From: Anthoceros angustus
Taxonomy: Eukaryota > Streptophyta > Anthocerotopsida > Anthocerotales > Anthocerotaceae
DNA: 64,000 bases
Assembly: GCA_010909165.1 (NCBI GenBank)
Contig: VJWM01000179.1
Span: 62,001-126,000 of the forward strand
Direction: 5' to 3'
The notes below the pieces were generated by a model. That model was given only the letters and a program-made list of their open reading frames with translations, did not search any database and had not been told where the DNA came from. The position numbers and the translations under genes were made by a program. This document shows, one piece after another, positions 54,671-64,000 of this stretch. Position 1 is the stretch's first letter. Every line of letters starts with the position of its first letter.

Positions 54671-57597
54671 ATGTTCCCCTCCGACACCAGCGACGTGAAA
54701 GGAGACGACTGCTCCTCCTCCGACGATTCCACAACCCTGCCTCCTCCCGGGCATGCTGAGCCCGGTGCCCATGGCCAGAGACACTCGTCGCTGCAGTCGC
54801 AACTGGACTCGGCCTCTGCTGCCTCACAGCCGTCAGCATCGCCATCGCCATCGCCATCGCCGCCGTCGGCGGAGCTGAGCTTGGGTACAGGGGGAGGCGG
54901 AGGTGCAGCCACAGTGGCGTTGGCGGCGCAAGCCTCCGGCCCCGGGAGGCCCAGGAAGAGGTATGTCGGGGTGAGGCAGAGGCCGTCGGGCCGATGGGTG
55001 GCGGAGATCAAGGACACCACGCACAAGATCCGGCTGTGGCTCGGCACCTTCAACAACCCGGAGGACGCCGCCCGGGCGTACGATGACGCCGCGCGCACCC
55101 TGCGCGGCGCCAACACCAGGACCAACTTCGCCAGGACCGCCGGATCCCGCTCCGGCTTCTCGTCCAATTCCGTGCGCCTGCTGCTGCAACGCGCCGTGGA
55201 GGCCGCTGCCGTGGCCGGGACCCTGGACAGCGGCGGAGTCCTGCCCTCCGCTGCTGCTGCTGCTGCTGCCGCCGGCTCCGGATCCACGTCAGGTGCGTTC
55301 GCTGCCTCTGTCGGCGTCGTCTCCGTCTCCGTCCGGTCGATGCTGCCTCGAAGCCTCCGCGGCTGCAGCAAACGTTGCGAATTCATGTAACGCGAATTTG
55401 GTGTTGTGCAGGCTCCGAGCAGGTCCCGTCGGGTCTGGCGTATGACAGGAGTATGGCAGCAGCGCTCTCGGACAGCTCCGAGCTAGCGCTGGACGAGCAC
55501 GTGCAAGAACGGGGCGATGTCTCCAGCGATTACTCTGAATTGGATCCCCTCTTTCCTGCTGCTCCCCGTTCTCGTCACCGCGGGGAGACTAGTCATTCCA
55601 GCACGGCTGTGAGTCTGGCGCAGCAGGCGTCCAGTGTACACGTCTTAAGCTTGCCGCCCACTGTTGTGGCTCCGGGCTCGCAGTTGAGAGCGTATTCCGG
55701 CCTAGCTGCTGCCACGTCTGGCTCCTTGCAATTGGACCAGAGACAGGTACAGGAGCTGCGCACTGCATTGAAGAAGTTGCTTGCTCTTGACTGCAACTTG
55801 CGAATATGCTTTCCGTCACAGCGCTGTCTCTAGACTCACGGCTTTGAGTTGTGCGCATTGGTGATCGTGCAGGTCTTAAAGGCTGGCCATGGATTGGTAT
55901 CGGGCTACTCTTCGGCAGCTTACGTGGAGTCCGATTCACAGCTTGTTGAAGGAGGGAAGCCGGATCAAGGCGGCAGCAAGACCTACCATGCATCTCATGT
56001 CCTGGATATCTACGAGTCCTTGCGGGAGAAGCTGGGCTGCACAGCCGGCACCAGCACTGAAAGTCCCACTACCATGCAGCAGCAGCTGGCTTGTAATAGA
56101 TCAACAGGCCTAGGACCTGCTTTCAATCCAGGGGACCGGGGTACTATAGCGACTACTACAACTGCTTCTTCCGCAGGTGACATGGGTCGGGGCAGCTGGG
56201 AGCAAACTCCCTCTGACAGAGACCTCAGCCAGTGGTCTCGGACTAGGATGCATGAGATGCAGGATCATACGCCACCCGTCAGTGCTGCTCAGTCCATCCA
56301 AGGCAGCTGGGATCGGAACCAGGCTGAGGACGGATCATGTGATTTGGAAGAACTAGGGATCCCTACTGTGAACCCATGGGGAGACGTCGGCTCTAGGATT
56401 CTCGCACGTGATCATGAGGAGGAGGCTGATCAGAGGATGGAGGGTATCGCTTCCTTGAACTGGGACGATCTAGGTCGGGTGGCGGAGCAGACTCGACCCA
56501 TAGAACTAGGCATGAGCACAATGAAATGGAGCAGAAATGCTGATGGCCCACAGGGCATGGAGGGCATTGAAAGCTGGGGCAGCATGCATATGGAAGGTGG
56601 GAACTTGGGAGGACCAGAAACTGCTCACGTTTCCGCTTCCAGAACCATTTCACAATTGCAATTCCACAATCAGTGGCTATCGAGCGGGCCCGGGGCACCG
56701 GTCCAGATGCTAGATCCCGGGCATTCGCAGGGATCATTAGACCTTGACCAGATTCACAGCACAGGCAGGGGGGAGCGAGAACTTCATAATTCTGCCAACG
56801 ATCTGAATCCACTCTCGCAACACCAATCGGTTTCAGGCAAGAGATCCAGCTACGACTATCTCTGGGCAAGCTCGGCCATGGCCAGTCCACCGCTCTACGT
56901 TCCGAGTGCATTCATGCGTCACATCGCAAAGGTTCCTTTTCCCTATGCTCCGCCTGAGGCAGGAGTCGTCATCCAGAACTCTGGCAGGCAAGAATCAGCA
57001 TATCGAGGGATGACTGCTCAGGACTCAAATCCGAACAGCGGTGGAACCAGCAATGCCGCTGCGTCTGCTGTGGACTACATGCGATTGATGAGCGGAGCTG
57101 ATCTTAATGATCCCGGCCATCACCAACGGAGGACATCCATGTTCCCGCCCGATGAGAGCGAGCACGGAGCAGACGGGGAGCTCAATTTCCTGCTGTCATC
57201 TCCAGGGTTTTTCCGCATGGATAGCTTCCCACGGCATGAGGTGCAGTCGCCCAGCTTCTCAGCACCAGAAGCTACGGCGACACGGGACACAGCCCTCAAT
57301 TTGTTCCGCGCCAGCCAAGCAGGTGCGACAACCATGCAGGTTGACTCCGCATTCTCTGCTGCAAGCTTGGAAGCACAGCGCCCACCACCGGCGGCGCAAT
57401 CACCGGACAAATCCTTGCAGATGCAGAATCACATGAAAGAGTTGAGCAACATGCCCACGGCCAGGCACACAGATTCGCCTGAGCTTGCTGGCGCGGAACC
57501 TATTGTCCGGCCCTCGCTGCAAAGAACAAATGCGGCGTGTTTGGTGGAGATAGTGGAGGATGCAGGTCTGGACAAGGAGGCGGCCCGCACTCGCTAA
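54671..57597 (+). CDS. AP2/ERF transcription factor, RAP2.11/ERN-like, about 893 aa
   Basis: Three exons, 54671-55292, 55412-55746 and 55873-57597, with CAG/GT donors and CAG or GCAG acceptors; phases match and the join is open throughout. One AP2 domain lies at residues about 97-154: [51 protein letters not shown]. The RQRPSG.W.AEIKDTT signature is typical of the RAP2.11/ERN group. The two classic discriminating positions are Val14 (DREB-like) and Asp19 (ERF-like). N-terminal to it are acidic Ser/Asp and Ser-Pro repeats (CCATCG microsatellite). C-terminal to it is a poly-Ala run, then about 600 residues of Ser/Gln/Gly/Met-rich, probably disordered sequence. Most ERFs have 150-450 residues, so this one is very long. 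It should bind GCC-box or DRE-like DNA in the nucleus. Confidence 0.88.
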
Positions 57598-58197
57598 CGA
57601 ACGTGTCTCCATTAACGTGTCCCAGGTAGCTGCAGCAGTTAAAAATTCGTCATGAGGATCGATGGCACAGGTTCTCGTTCCGCCAGGTCAGAAGCAAGAC
57701 AAGTATGACCAGTAGAATATCATGGATCAACCGGAACTGTAGAGCTAGGCCTTTTCTATTTCAAAGCATCGTTTAGGTGATGGCGTCCGCTTATCTTTTG
57801 GTTCGCACCTTGCCCGCACAGCCTTGGAGCATATTTCAAAGCAGACCTCTCAGATTCCTGTTCGTAGGAAGCAATGCCGGCGTGACAGTGGTTAGAACAC
57901 ACCAAAATGTGAGCTTTAGGATTAGGCCGGGCTTGAACGTAACGAGCAACGAGCTTGTCAAGCTGATGAGCGGATTCGTGGAACCTGCAATGCAAGGGGA
58001 GCCGCTATAACTTCAAGGGCTTCGGCCCTAATTCACTGGTCACTGCATTGAATGTACTGCAACTTCAAGCAGTTCGGTTGATCAAAGACCATAGACGGTA
58101 AGGCTCCGTTGTTCAGCTTGATCATTGTTTTGTATTAAGGAGAGAGTAAAATCGCAATTCTGAATTTCAAGCTTTCCTGCCACTTTGGCAATGTAAT
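57598..58197. other. 3' flank of the ERF gene
   Basis: Probable 3' UTR and downstream DNA. The open frame at 57777-58010 has no motif. TTTTGTATTAAGG near 58130 is AT-rich, but no certain polyadenylation signal was found. Confidence 0.4.
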
Positions 58198-58536
58198 ATG
58201 AAACCGGGAGAAGGATTTTGTCATCCCTTTACTGGCAAGCAGAGATTGAGCGGGGGCATTCAGCCTACTTGGTGGCAAGCCAAGCTTTCGGACTTTCGTA
58301 CGGAAAAGACAAATTGTGCTCTAGAATTCGATGAACAGGCAAAGACAAAGCTTCGACTTGCAAGTGGAGTACTCTTTTGCTTAAGACCCGAGGAAGACAA
58401 GAGCAGGAACAAGAAACAAAAGGGACGTCTGCGGTTGCTTAGTACATTCAAACGAGCTGCTGATTCTATTCCACTGGACAAACACGTCAAGAAGTGGATG
58501 CAACACAAAGGAGCATCTTCCTCCTGTTCCACTTGA
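58198..58536 (+). CDS. Hypothetical 112-residue ORF
   Basis: ATG at 58198, stop after CSSCST-like Ser/Cys end at 58536. Basic and Lys-rich in the middle (RPEEDKSRNKKQKGRLRL) with a helical KRAADSIPLDKHVKKW tail. No known domain and no neighbouring exon. It may be a chance frame or the last exon of an unseen gene. Confidence 0.2.
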   Translation: MKPGEGFCHPFTGKQRLSGGIQPTWWQAKLSDFRTEKTNCALEFDEQAKTKLRLASGVLFCLRPEEDKSRNKKQKGRLRLLSTFKRAADSIPLDKHVKKWMQHKGASSSCST

Positions 58537-58539
58537 AAG

Positions 58540-59400
58540 AACACTTACTGGGAATAACACTTCGTCACGCTACCCGTCCCCAACTCCTATGTTAGTCTGT
58601 TGGGCTTCTTTTCTAGTAATATGATATGCTATTGTTCTTGTTGTTCCCGCCATTGGTCCTTCCACTTTCTTTTTGACCTCATCGATTACAGAACACGTTT
58701 GTCAATATGCTCACCACATTGTCGTCCAAGATGAAGCCAAAGCCCACCGCCTCTTGCTTGTTCTTCACTCTTTCCCGTGTGGTACAGGGCTTCACCTGGT
58801 CACGACATCCTATTGCCTGGACCAGAAACCAGGCTTTGGGCTTGTTTAACCTTGTCAACCAGATGTTTGCTTGCGGTTTCATCAACAGAACTTTTGTGCT
58901 CTGGACACCTACTCAGATTTAATCTTTTAGGCTTACCAGATTCTGATCAGTATGAAAAGAGACGAACTTGGCGGGCATTTCAACCATCCTCTGTCAACTA
59001 CGTCTTGTCAGGCCTGACAGTCCATTTGCATGCTCATGACATCGGTCACAACTGCTGTCCCAACCTCTTCAGGACAACAGCATTACAGAGACTGCCCATC
59101 CACCTCCGAGCTCGTCTGTACTATTACCGAACTACATGAGTCATGACAAACGTGGAATGCGCGGCATTGAGTGCTGTGGAATGGATGGGACACGATCCGG
59201 GAGCTAACCTGAAATATCGTTTTCTTTGAAAGATATAGACGGGGGAACTTTCCCTCCAACCTCCAGCGTCGACCCCAGGAGGTTCGAAGCCTTATAGAAA
59301 TGTGCTCGTGGAAGCTGCCTTGTCAACCCATCACAGCCATCTAGATCAATCAAGGTTGTGAATGGTACAAACAAAAGAACATCTTAGTTGTGAACCGGGA
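58540..59400. other. No supported gene
   Basis: Open frames on both strands (58679-58885 minus, 58777-59139 plus) lack domains. The composition suggests decayed coding DNA of unknown origin. Confidence 0.35.
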
Positions 59401-59407
59401 TGAACCT

Positions 59408-59444
59408 CGTAGTCTGCCTATGTACAGTACATAAACAGACTACG
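59408..59444. repeat. 37-nt near-perfect palindrome
   Basis: Arms CGTAGTCTG / CAGACTACG (9 bp) enclose TATGTAC A GTACATA (7-bp stem), with a CC/AA mismatch between. A second copy at 59466-59502 keeps the inner stem and right arm but has a changed left arm (AGTCGTCTG). Confidence 0.85.
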
Positions 59445-59465
59445 ATGTACATCAGACAAGTATGG

Positions 59466-59502
59466 AGTCGTCTGCCTATGTACAGTACATAAACAGACTA
59501 CG
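59466..59502. repeat. Second copy of the palindrome
   Basis: Direct repeat of the 59408-59444 palindrome 58 bases downstream, with left-arm changes that weaken the outer stem. Confidence 0.8.
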
Positions 59503-59540
59503 TGGCCCAGCAATTGGGAGAGCTCTTGGTTAGCCGTTTC

Positions 59541-59727
59541 CGCTCAACCAAGTGGACGGAAGAACACAACTTGCGAGGGTTCCACTCTGCCCATGGTGAG
59601 CCCCATTTTCTCGCTCATGTCCAGGTCTTGGGGTTGCTTTAAGTCATTGGGGAGAGACCAGCGAAAGTTGTGCAGCAGAGTAGCAAGAGTGAGCTGCACA
59701 CATTAGTAAACCTAACTTCGTCCCTAT
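59541..59727 (-). pseudogene. Cytochrome P450 heme-exon fragment
   Basis: Homologous to 62176-62340, for example CAGCGAAAGTTRTGCAGCAGAGTAGCAAG and CTCTGCCCATGG. On the minus strand it corresponds to the L-helix and C-terminal part after the heme cysteine (GLLM...[10 protein letters not shown] in the better copy). The heme-binding motif itself is missing, and frameshifts are present. Confidence 0.75.
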
Positions 59728-59729
59728 AT

Positions 59730-60230
59730 CAACGACAAAGGCATTGTCCTCCACAAAAAGGATTCGCCTGAATTTGGTCGAAAAATATCCTTAAATTCAA
59801 CAAAAAAATAATATATTTTAATAAAGGACCATATATTTTAATAGAGGACCTTTTAAACATGTTTCCAAGAACGCTAACGCCCTGAACAGTTTCAACCACA
59901 TATGAAATCAAGATGTAAGGTACGCATAAACTGCATCCCCAGTGAACATGGATTTTGTCATTTCATGGCATGTGCCCGGATTACATATGGTGTCTTTTTG
60001 AGATAGTAGACGCTGAAAAGGAGGTATACATCGGCCGATTTCATCCAAATTGGGCTCACTTTTAGTCACTACTATAGTCTTGTAATTCCAACAACTTTGA
60101 AAGAGCTATTCCCCTATTGTGTGCCGGACTCTTGTATTCTAGAAACAAAAAAAAACACAAAACCTCCATGCGCATCAAAAGGATTCGGCTGCAAACGACA
60201 CATTTTACCATATAGAGGACGAAGGATGCA
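59730..60230. other. AT-rich DNA, no gene
   Basis: AT-rich with a short direct repeat ACCATATATTTTAATA / ACCWTTTAAA near 59828. No coding signal. Confidence 0.45.
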
Positions 60231-60299
60231 AGTACATTGAAATTTCTTTCCAAGCTTTGCGTTTGGGAGACTAGAGAGAGAGTTTTGCGCTGGCAATTC

Positions 60300-60476
60300 G
60301 GCGCATTTGTTTCACTTTGTGTATGGAATGCTAGAGGAAAAGAACCTTCTCCAGTGTATTCCTTTCACTTTATGTATGGAATACTAGAGGAAAAGAATCT
60401 TGTCCGGTGCATTCCTTTTACTTTTTGTATGGACAACTAGAGAAAAAGAATCTTGCATGCCTTCCCTCAAAACTTT
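60300..60476. repeat. Minisatellite, about 55-bp unit
   Basis: Three units of TTTCACTTTRTGTATGGAA followed by TRCTAGAGGAAAAGAA and a CTTGTCCGGTGCATTCC-type tail. A weaker fourth lies just upstream. Confidence 0.8.
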
Positions 60477-60849
60477 AGGATGCAACACTAACCAAAAAAT
60501 ATGTGAAATTAATGACATATTTTCATCGGCAAGGTTCATAGATAGACAGTCCTTGATTAGTTCTTTTGTGGACTGCGTCGAAAGTGCACTCCACACAAGG
60601 GTGCGCCGACCTACTTGCACAATCCCCATAAATGTACTTTTTAAAGGTTTTTGGGAGTTTTCTTTTTCTTTTTCTTTTGGTTTTACAAAGTGGCTTCACT
60701 CTTGCTATTACAACCTATTAGGAGGTCTGCAAGAGCCTTACGACAAATGCGTTTTTGCGTTTTTTTGCAAGATAGCACAAGTTATCTATTTAAACCAGTT
60801 CCGAAGGGCTTCGCGGCAAGCAGGTCACCAAAGCTGAGAGAAATCGGGG

Positions 60850-60992
60850 ATACGTGGTACCCATCTTAGTAGAGATAGAATTGGCTTGTACCTCATCCTC
60901 ACAGTGATGGGACCAGGATGCTTACAACCCCATCTTGGCAGAGATAGGACCGATCACACACCCCATCCCAGTAGTGATGGGACCGGGGCAAT
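60850..60992. repeat. Imperfect ~50-bp tandem repeats
   Basis: CCCATCTTAGTAGAGATAG, CCCATCTTGGCAGAGATAGG and CCCATCCCAGTAGTGATGGG recur, with TGATGGGACC(A/G)GG between them. Confidence 0.7.
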
Positions 60993-62090
60993 GTGATAAA
61001 AAGAAGTTCCAATGAACTTATAGCCCCCTTATTACTCCTCAAGGGTAGAGAATTTCCATTAATATTTGCTATGAGAAAGACCAATCAGATTATCCTTTAG
61101 TTTGATAATATATCAAGTTAATAAATTTTATATTTTCAAGAAATTTTATATTAGCACATAAATTAAGTAAGTTGTGAAAGACCAGCTTGGTTTAATGCAC
61201 ATACAATTATAGATAAAATGATCTTATTCACATTCTTGTATATATAATTTGAGAATATATTAATTTATTAGGTTTTTAGATATAATTCATGAAATCAAGA
61301 AATTTTTATATCAACACGTCATAAAATAGAATTTAAAATATAGTTTATATATTTATTTAAAACAAAAGGATAGGTTGAGAAAGAGTAAATGTAAAGTATA
61401 GGTTGTATGTTTATTTAATACACCAAGATAGGTTGAGAAAGAAAACCGTGCGGTGCATGAAAGGGCTCACAAACAAGAAGAGTGAACAAATGCATCGTGC
61501 CTAATCTCATAGTCGAGCCGAAAGAGCGAACTTATGCATCCTGTCTGTCAGGGGCGAGAGGCCTGACCCCTAAGCGATTTGAGCCGTCTACTAAAGCCAC
61601 TCTGGATTCGCTTGTCATTCCACACACACAAACAAATGATTGCCAGTTCCTCGAGGGCTCATTATTCCTTGCTCTTTTCACTTCAACTGTTTCCTTTCAG
61701 CACACCATCCCCGATTGGCAAGCCTCACCAGCTGTCTATGCGCGGTTCATGCAAGAAAGGCGAAAGATCGTGGTGCCTTGTGCAAAGCTGTAAAGCAAGC
61801 TACTGTGGAGCGAGATGCCCTACCGAGCCACCAACCTGTCTATCCTCGTCACCTCAAGGATAATTCATCGAAGTGTCAATGAATTATCCACACATGGGTT
61901 CATTATTAGAACTCCGGCGGCAAGCATTGGGATGGGTGAGGGTGCCACCCATTACCAGCTCTATATGAATGCCCGCGGTCTCTGCAATGTGCATGGCCCT
62001 CAAGATTACAAGCTCCAGTTATTAATGTCCTATGGGATTACTCTTGGGTAAAATTCTCGATGTAGGACTTCGATGTATACTTTAAAATAT
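60993..62090. other. AT-rich intergenic DNA, no supported gene
   Basis: Includes a duplicated segment TATAGGTTG...TTTATTTA / AGGATAGGTTGAGAAAGA near 61368-61440. The open frames at 61482-62051 have no motif. Confidence 0.4.
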
Positions 62091-64000
62091 TTATATTGAA
62101 ATTTTAAATTTTAAAAAACAGAACCTATTTAGAAAGGGCGCGCTTCCCGCAAGGCAAATTCGGCTCGACCATGTCAAAGGTAGAACACAACTTCCTTCAA
62201 CTCTGCCCATGGTCAGTCGCTCTTTCTCGCTGATGTCCAGGTCTTCAGGTTTATTTACGTCATCAGGAAGACACCAGCGAAAGTTATGCAGCAGAGTAGC
62301 AAGAGTGAGCTGCACCATCAGTAAACCTAAGTTCGTGCCTACGCAACCTCTCCTTCCAGAACAAAAAGGTAGAACCTCAAAGTTCTGGCCCCGAACATCC
62401 AGATCAGGCCTGCACAGTGGAACACCAATTCGTGAGTGATGTGAGCTATGGCAGGGCAATTGGAAGAATGCAACTTGAAATCAAGCTGGGAATGATGGCT
62501 ACCTGTCGACAAACCTCCATGGGATGAATTGGAGGGAATCTTTCCACACAGCAGGGTCTGTGCCTATGGCCCATGCAATGACAAACACCACTGTTTGGGC
62601 AGGATGTCGTATCCTGCTACCTTGGTGGCCTCCAGCCGGAATTCGACATGTGATGCCAAATGATAAAAAAGAAGGATTGTCTCCTCGTTCCCTTTCTCGT
62701 TGTCGTTGAAACACTGTTCCTACACAACCTCTAGTTCCGGACGTAGGAACTCAAGGTTCTGGCCCCGAATATCCAGATCAGGCTTGCACAGTGGCACAGC
62801 AATTCGTGAGTGATGTGAGCTATGGTAGGGGAAGCATGGAACTTGAGACTAGCAGGGAATGATGGCTACCTGTCGATAAACCTCTCCGGAATGAATTGGA
62901 GGGGATCCTTCCGCACAGCAGGGTCTGTAGCGATGGCCCATGCATTGACAAACACGAATGTTTGGGCAGGAATGTCGTAGCCTGCTAACTTTGTGGCCTC
63001 CACAGAAGGGTGAGGAACCAACAAGGATACAACTGGATGTAACGGGCGCGTCTCCCTCACTATGGCTTCAAGATGCGTTAGGTTTGGAAGATCTGCTTCA
63101 GTAACCTGCCGACCGCTGCTCATCTCCTTTCCTGCTCTGTCCAGATGTCGCAATAACCCAGCCATCGCCCATTACGTGGTAGTGGCTGTTGTGTCGGTTC
63201 CAGCCAAAATCAAGTCCTTCAAATGGAAAATTGCGTCGTCAGTGCTGCCCCCAGCTAACATGAAAGTTTCCTACATTCAACCATACAGGTATGTTGTTCT
63301 CGGTTGGGGGCTTAGAGCGAGCTGTCCCTTTACAGAGTCGCTCGATAGCTGGTCTTTGTCATTCAACTGCAACAAGATATCAACATAGTCTTTGGAGATT
63401 CGGCCCGAGTCTTTTCTTAGCTCGTCGAGGTTTTCCTCGATCACAGCTGTGTTCAATCGGCCCGTACCCTTCGGATCCTGGGAATTCTGTTCTTGACAGG
63501 ATTCAAGTTGCCGAAAATGGGCAGACAGGGGACACAATCCTGAGCAGCTGGGTTGAGCCCAAAGCTGTTATCTCTTTTATGAGACTGACGAAAGTTTCTG
63601 CGTCCCCAACAAGTCCCATTGATTTTTGTGTTGCCGAGTCAGCATCTACAAATCTCACGCTTCTCAGGACTCCTAGACATGCGTCGCACGGATATGAGCC
63701 AGTGCGTCCAATTCGTGGCTCATAAAGCAGCTGGACCCCCTTGTCCTATATCCTGAGGGAATCAATGCTTGGTTTGCTCTTGAGCAAGCTCAACCGGCAC
63801 ATTTCAAGAGTCGAGTCTCACGCAGCACCAGATGATACTCGTTAGACCACATTGCAGGACTCAGGAGCAGGTGAGTTACAACCGGCACATTTCAAGAGTC
63901 GAGTCTGATGCAGAACTGGAAGGTAACTTTTTTAGATACTTCAGCTCTGAAGAGCACCAACATATTTCCTTCCTGAAGGACACCAGTAGGGAATGGGCCA
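62091..64000 (-). pseudogene. A-type cytochrome P450 with stop codon and duplicated 3' exons
   Basis: Minus strand, 5' end beyond the window. Visible order: a decayed N-terminal half (64000-63540, including DADSATQKSMGLVGDAETFV); LDELRKDSGRISKDYVDILLQL (about 63440); I-helix LILAGTDTTATTT (about 63180-63220) followed directly by a TAA where EWAMAELLRH is expected; then K-helix EAIVRE and a PERF-equivalent, PLQFIPERFIDR (62866-63165). Next is an intron and a heme exon that reaches GCVGT and is cut near 62712. A second, damaged K-helix/PERF exon follows (about 62515-62650), with a complete heme exon at 62440-62091: [10 protein letters not shown], the heme-ligand Cys in F-x2-G-x-R-x-C-x-G. The motifs belong to the CYP71 clan, ER-bound monooxygenases of specialised metabolism. 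The stop and exon duplication make activity unlikely. Confidence 0.85.
63793..63908. repeat. Direct repeat inside the P450 pseudogene
   Basis: CAACCGGCACATTTCAAGAG with TCGAGTCT occurs at about 63790 and again 85 bases later at about 63880. Confidence 0.8.

Noticed and set aside
54496-55386. Open 296-codon minus-strand frame opposite the ERF gene
   Set aside because: It is the GC-rich antisense of the AP2 exon, whose plus-strand reading has an unmistakable AP2 domain and splice sites.

Overview
This is eukaryotic DNA from a land plant. The evidence is spliced genes with GT-AG introns, an AP2/ERF transcription factor of the RAP2.11/ERN type, A-type cytochrome P450 exons, and plant-type Ty1/copia, CACTA (TNP2) and PIF/Harbinger elements. 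The mix of very repeat-rich DNA, GC-rich coding exons and an unusually long ERF protein hints at a non-flowering plant (bryophyte, lycophyte or fern), but the sequence alone does not prove the lineage.

Layout. 0-7 kb: decayed DNA with a minus-strand CACTA TNP2 transposase remnant. It also holds two adjacent direct duplications (about 1.46 kb and 1.1 kb units) and two tRNA-like A-box/B-box modules. 7-9 kb: low-copy-looking DNA with at most one doubtful minus-strand gene. 9-17.2 kb: a GC-rich block with two tandem 1.85-kb units and a second dispersed repeat pair, both resembling minus-strand LTR or LARD-type DNA without usable coding capacity. 17.2-20.4 kb: a second, longer TNP2 pseudogene. 20.7-27.8 kb: two decayed Ty1/copia polyproteins in tandem.

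28-41.5 kb: a clear CACTA-type element (30697-36151) has perfect 14-bp terminal inverted repeats and an ATG/ATG target-site duplication. It splits an unidentified acidic ORF. An unsplit but frame-damaged paralogue of that ORF lies at 38.8-40.1 kb, fused to a copied piece of the element. 41.5-49.3 kb is a nest: a short-LTR copia element with a primer-binding site and two ORFs, cut inside gag by a second CACTA relative, followed by a nearly readable PIF/Harbinger transposase.

49.3-58 kb is the genic island. A plastid-targeted-looking SAM-dependent methyltransferase (spermidine-synthase-like fold) of about seven exons (about 51758-54289) is followed 380 bp later by a three-exon, about 893-residue AP2/ERF gene (54671-57597). 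Both are on the plus strand and look intact. 58-64 kb holds AT-rich DNA, minisatellites, a duplicated palindrome and minus-strand cytochrome P450 pieces. One of those is a gene with an in-frame stop and a duplicated 3' exon pair, running off the window edge.

The host genes share no obvious pathway. Most of the window is explained by repeated nesting, decay and local duplication of transposable elements.
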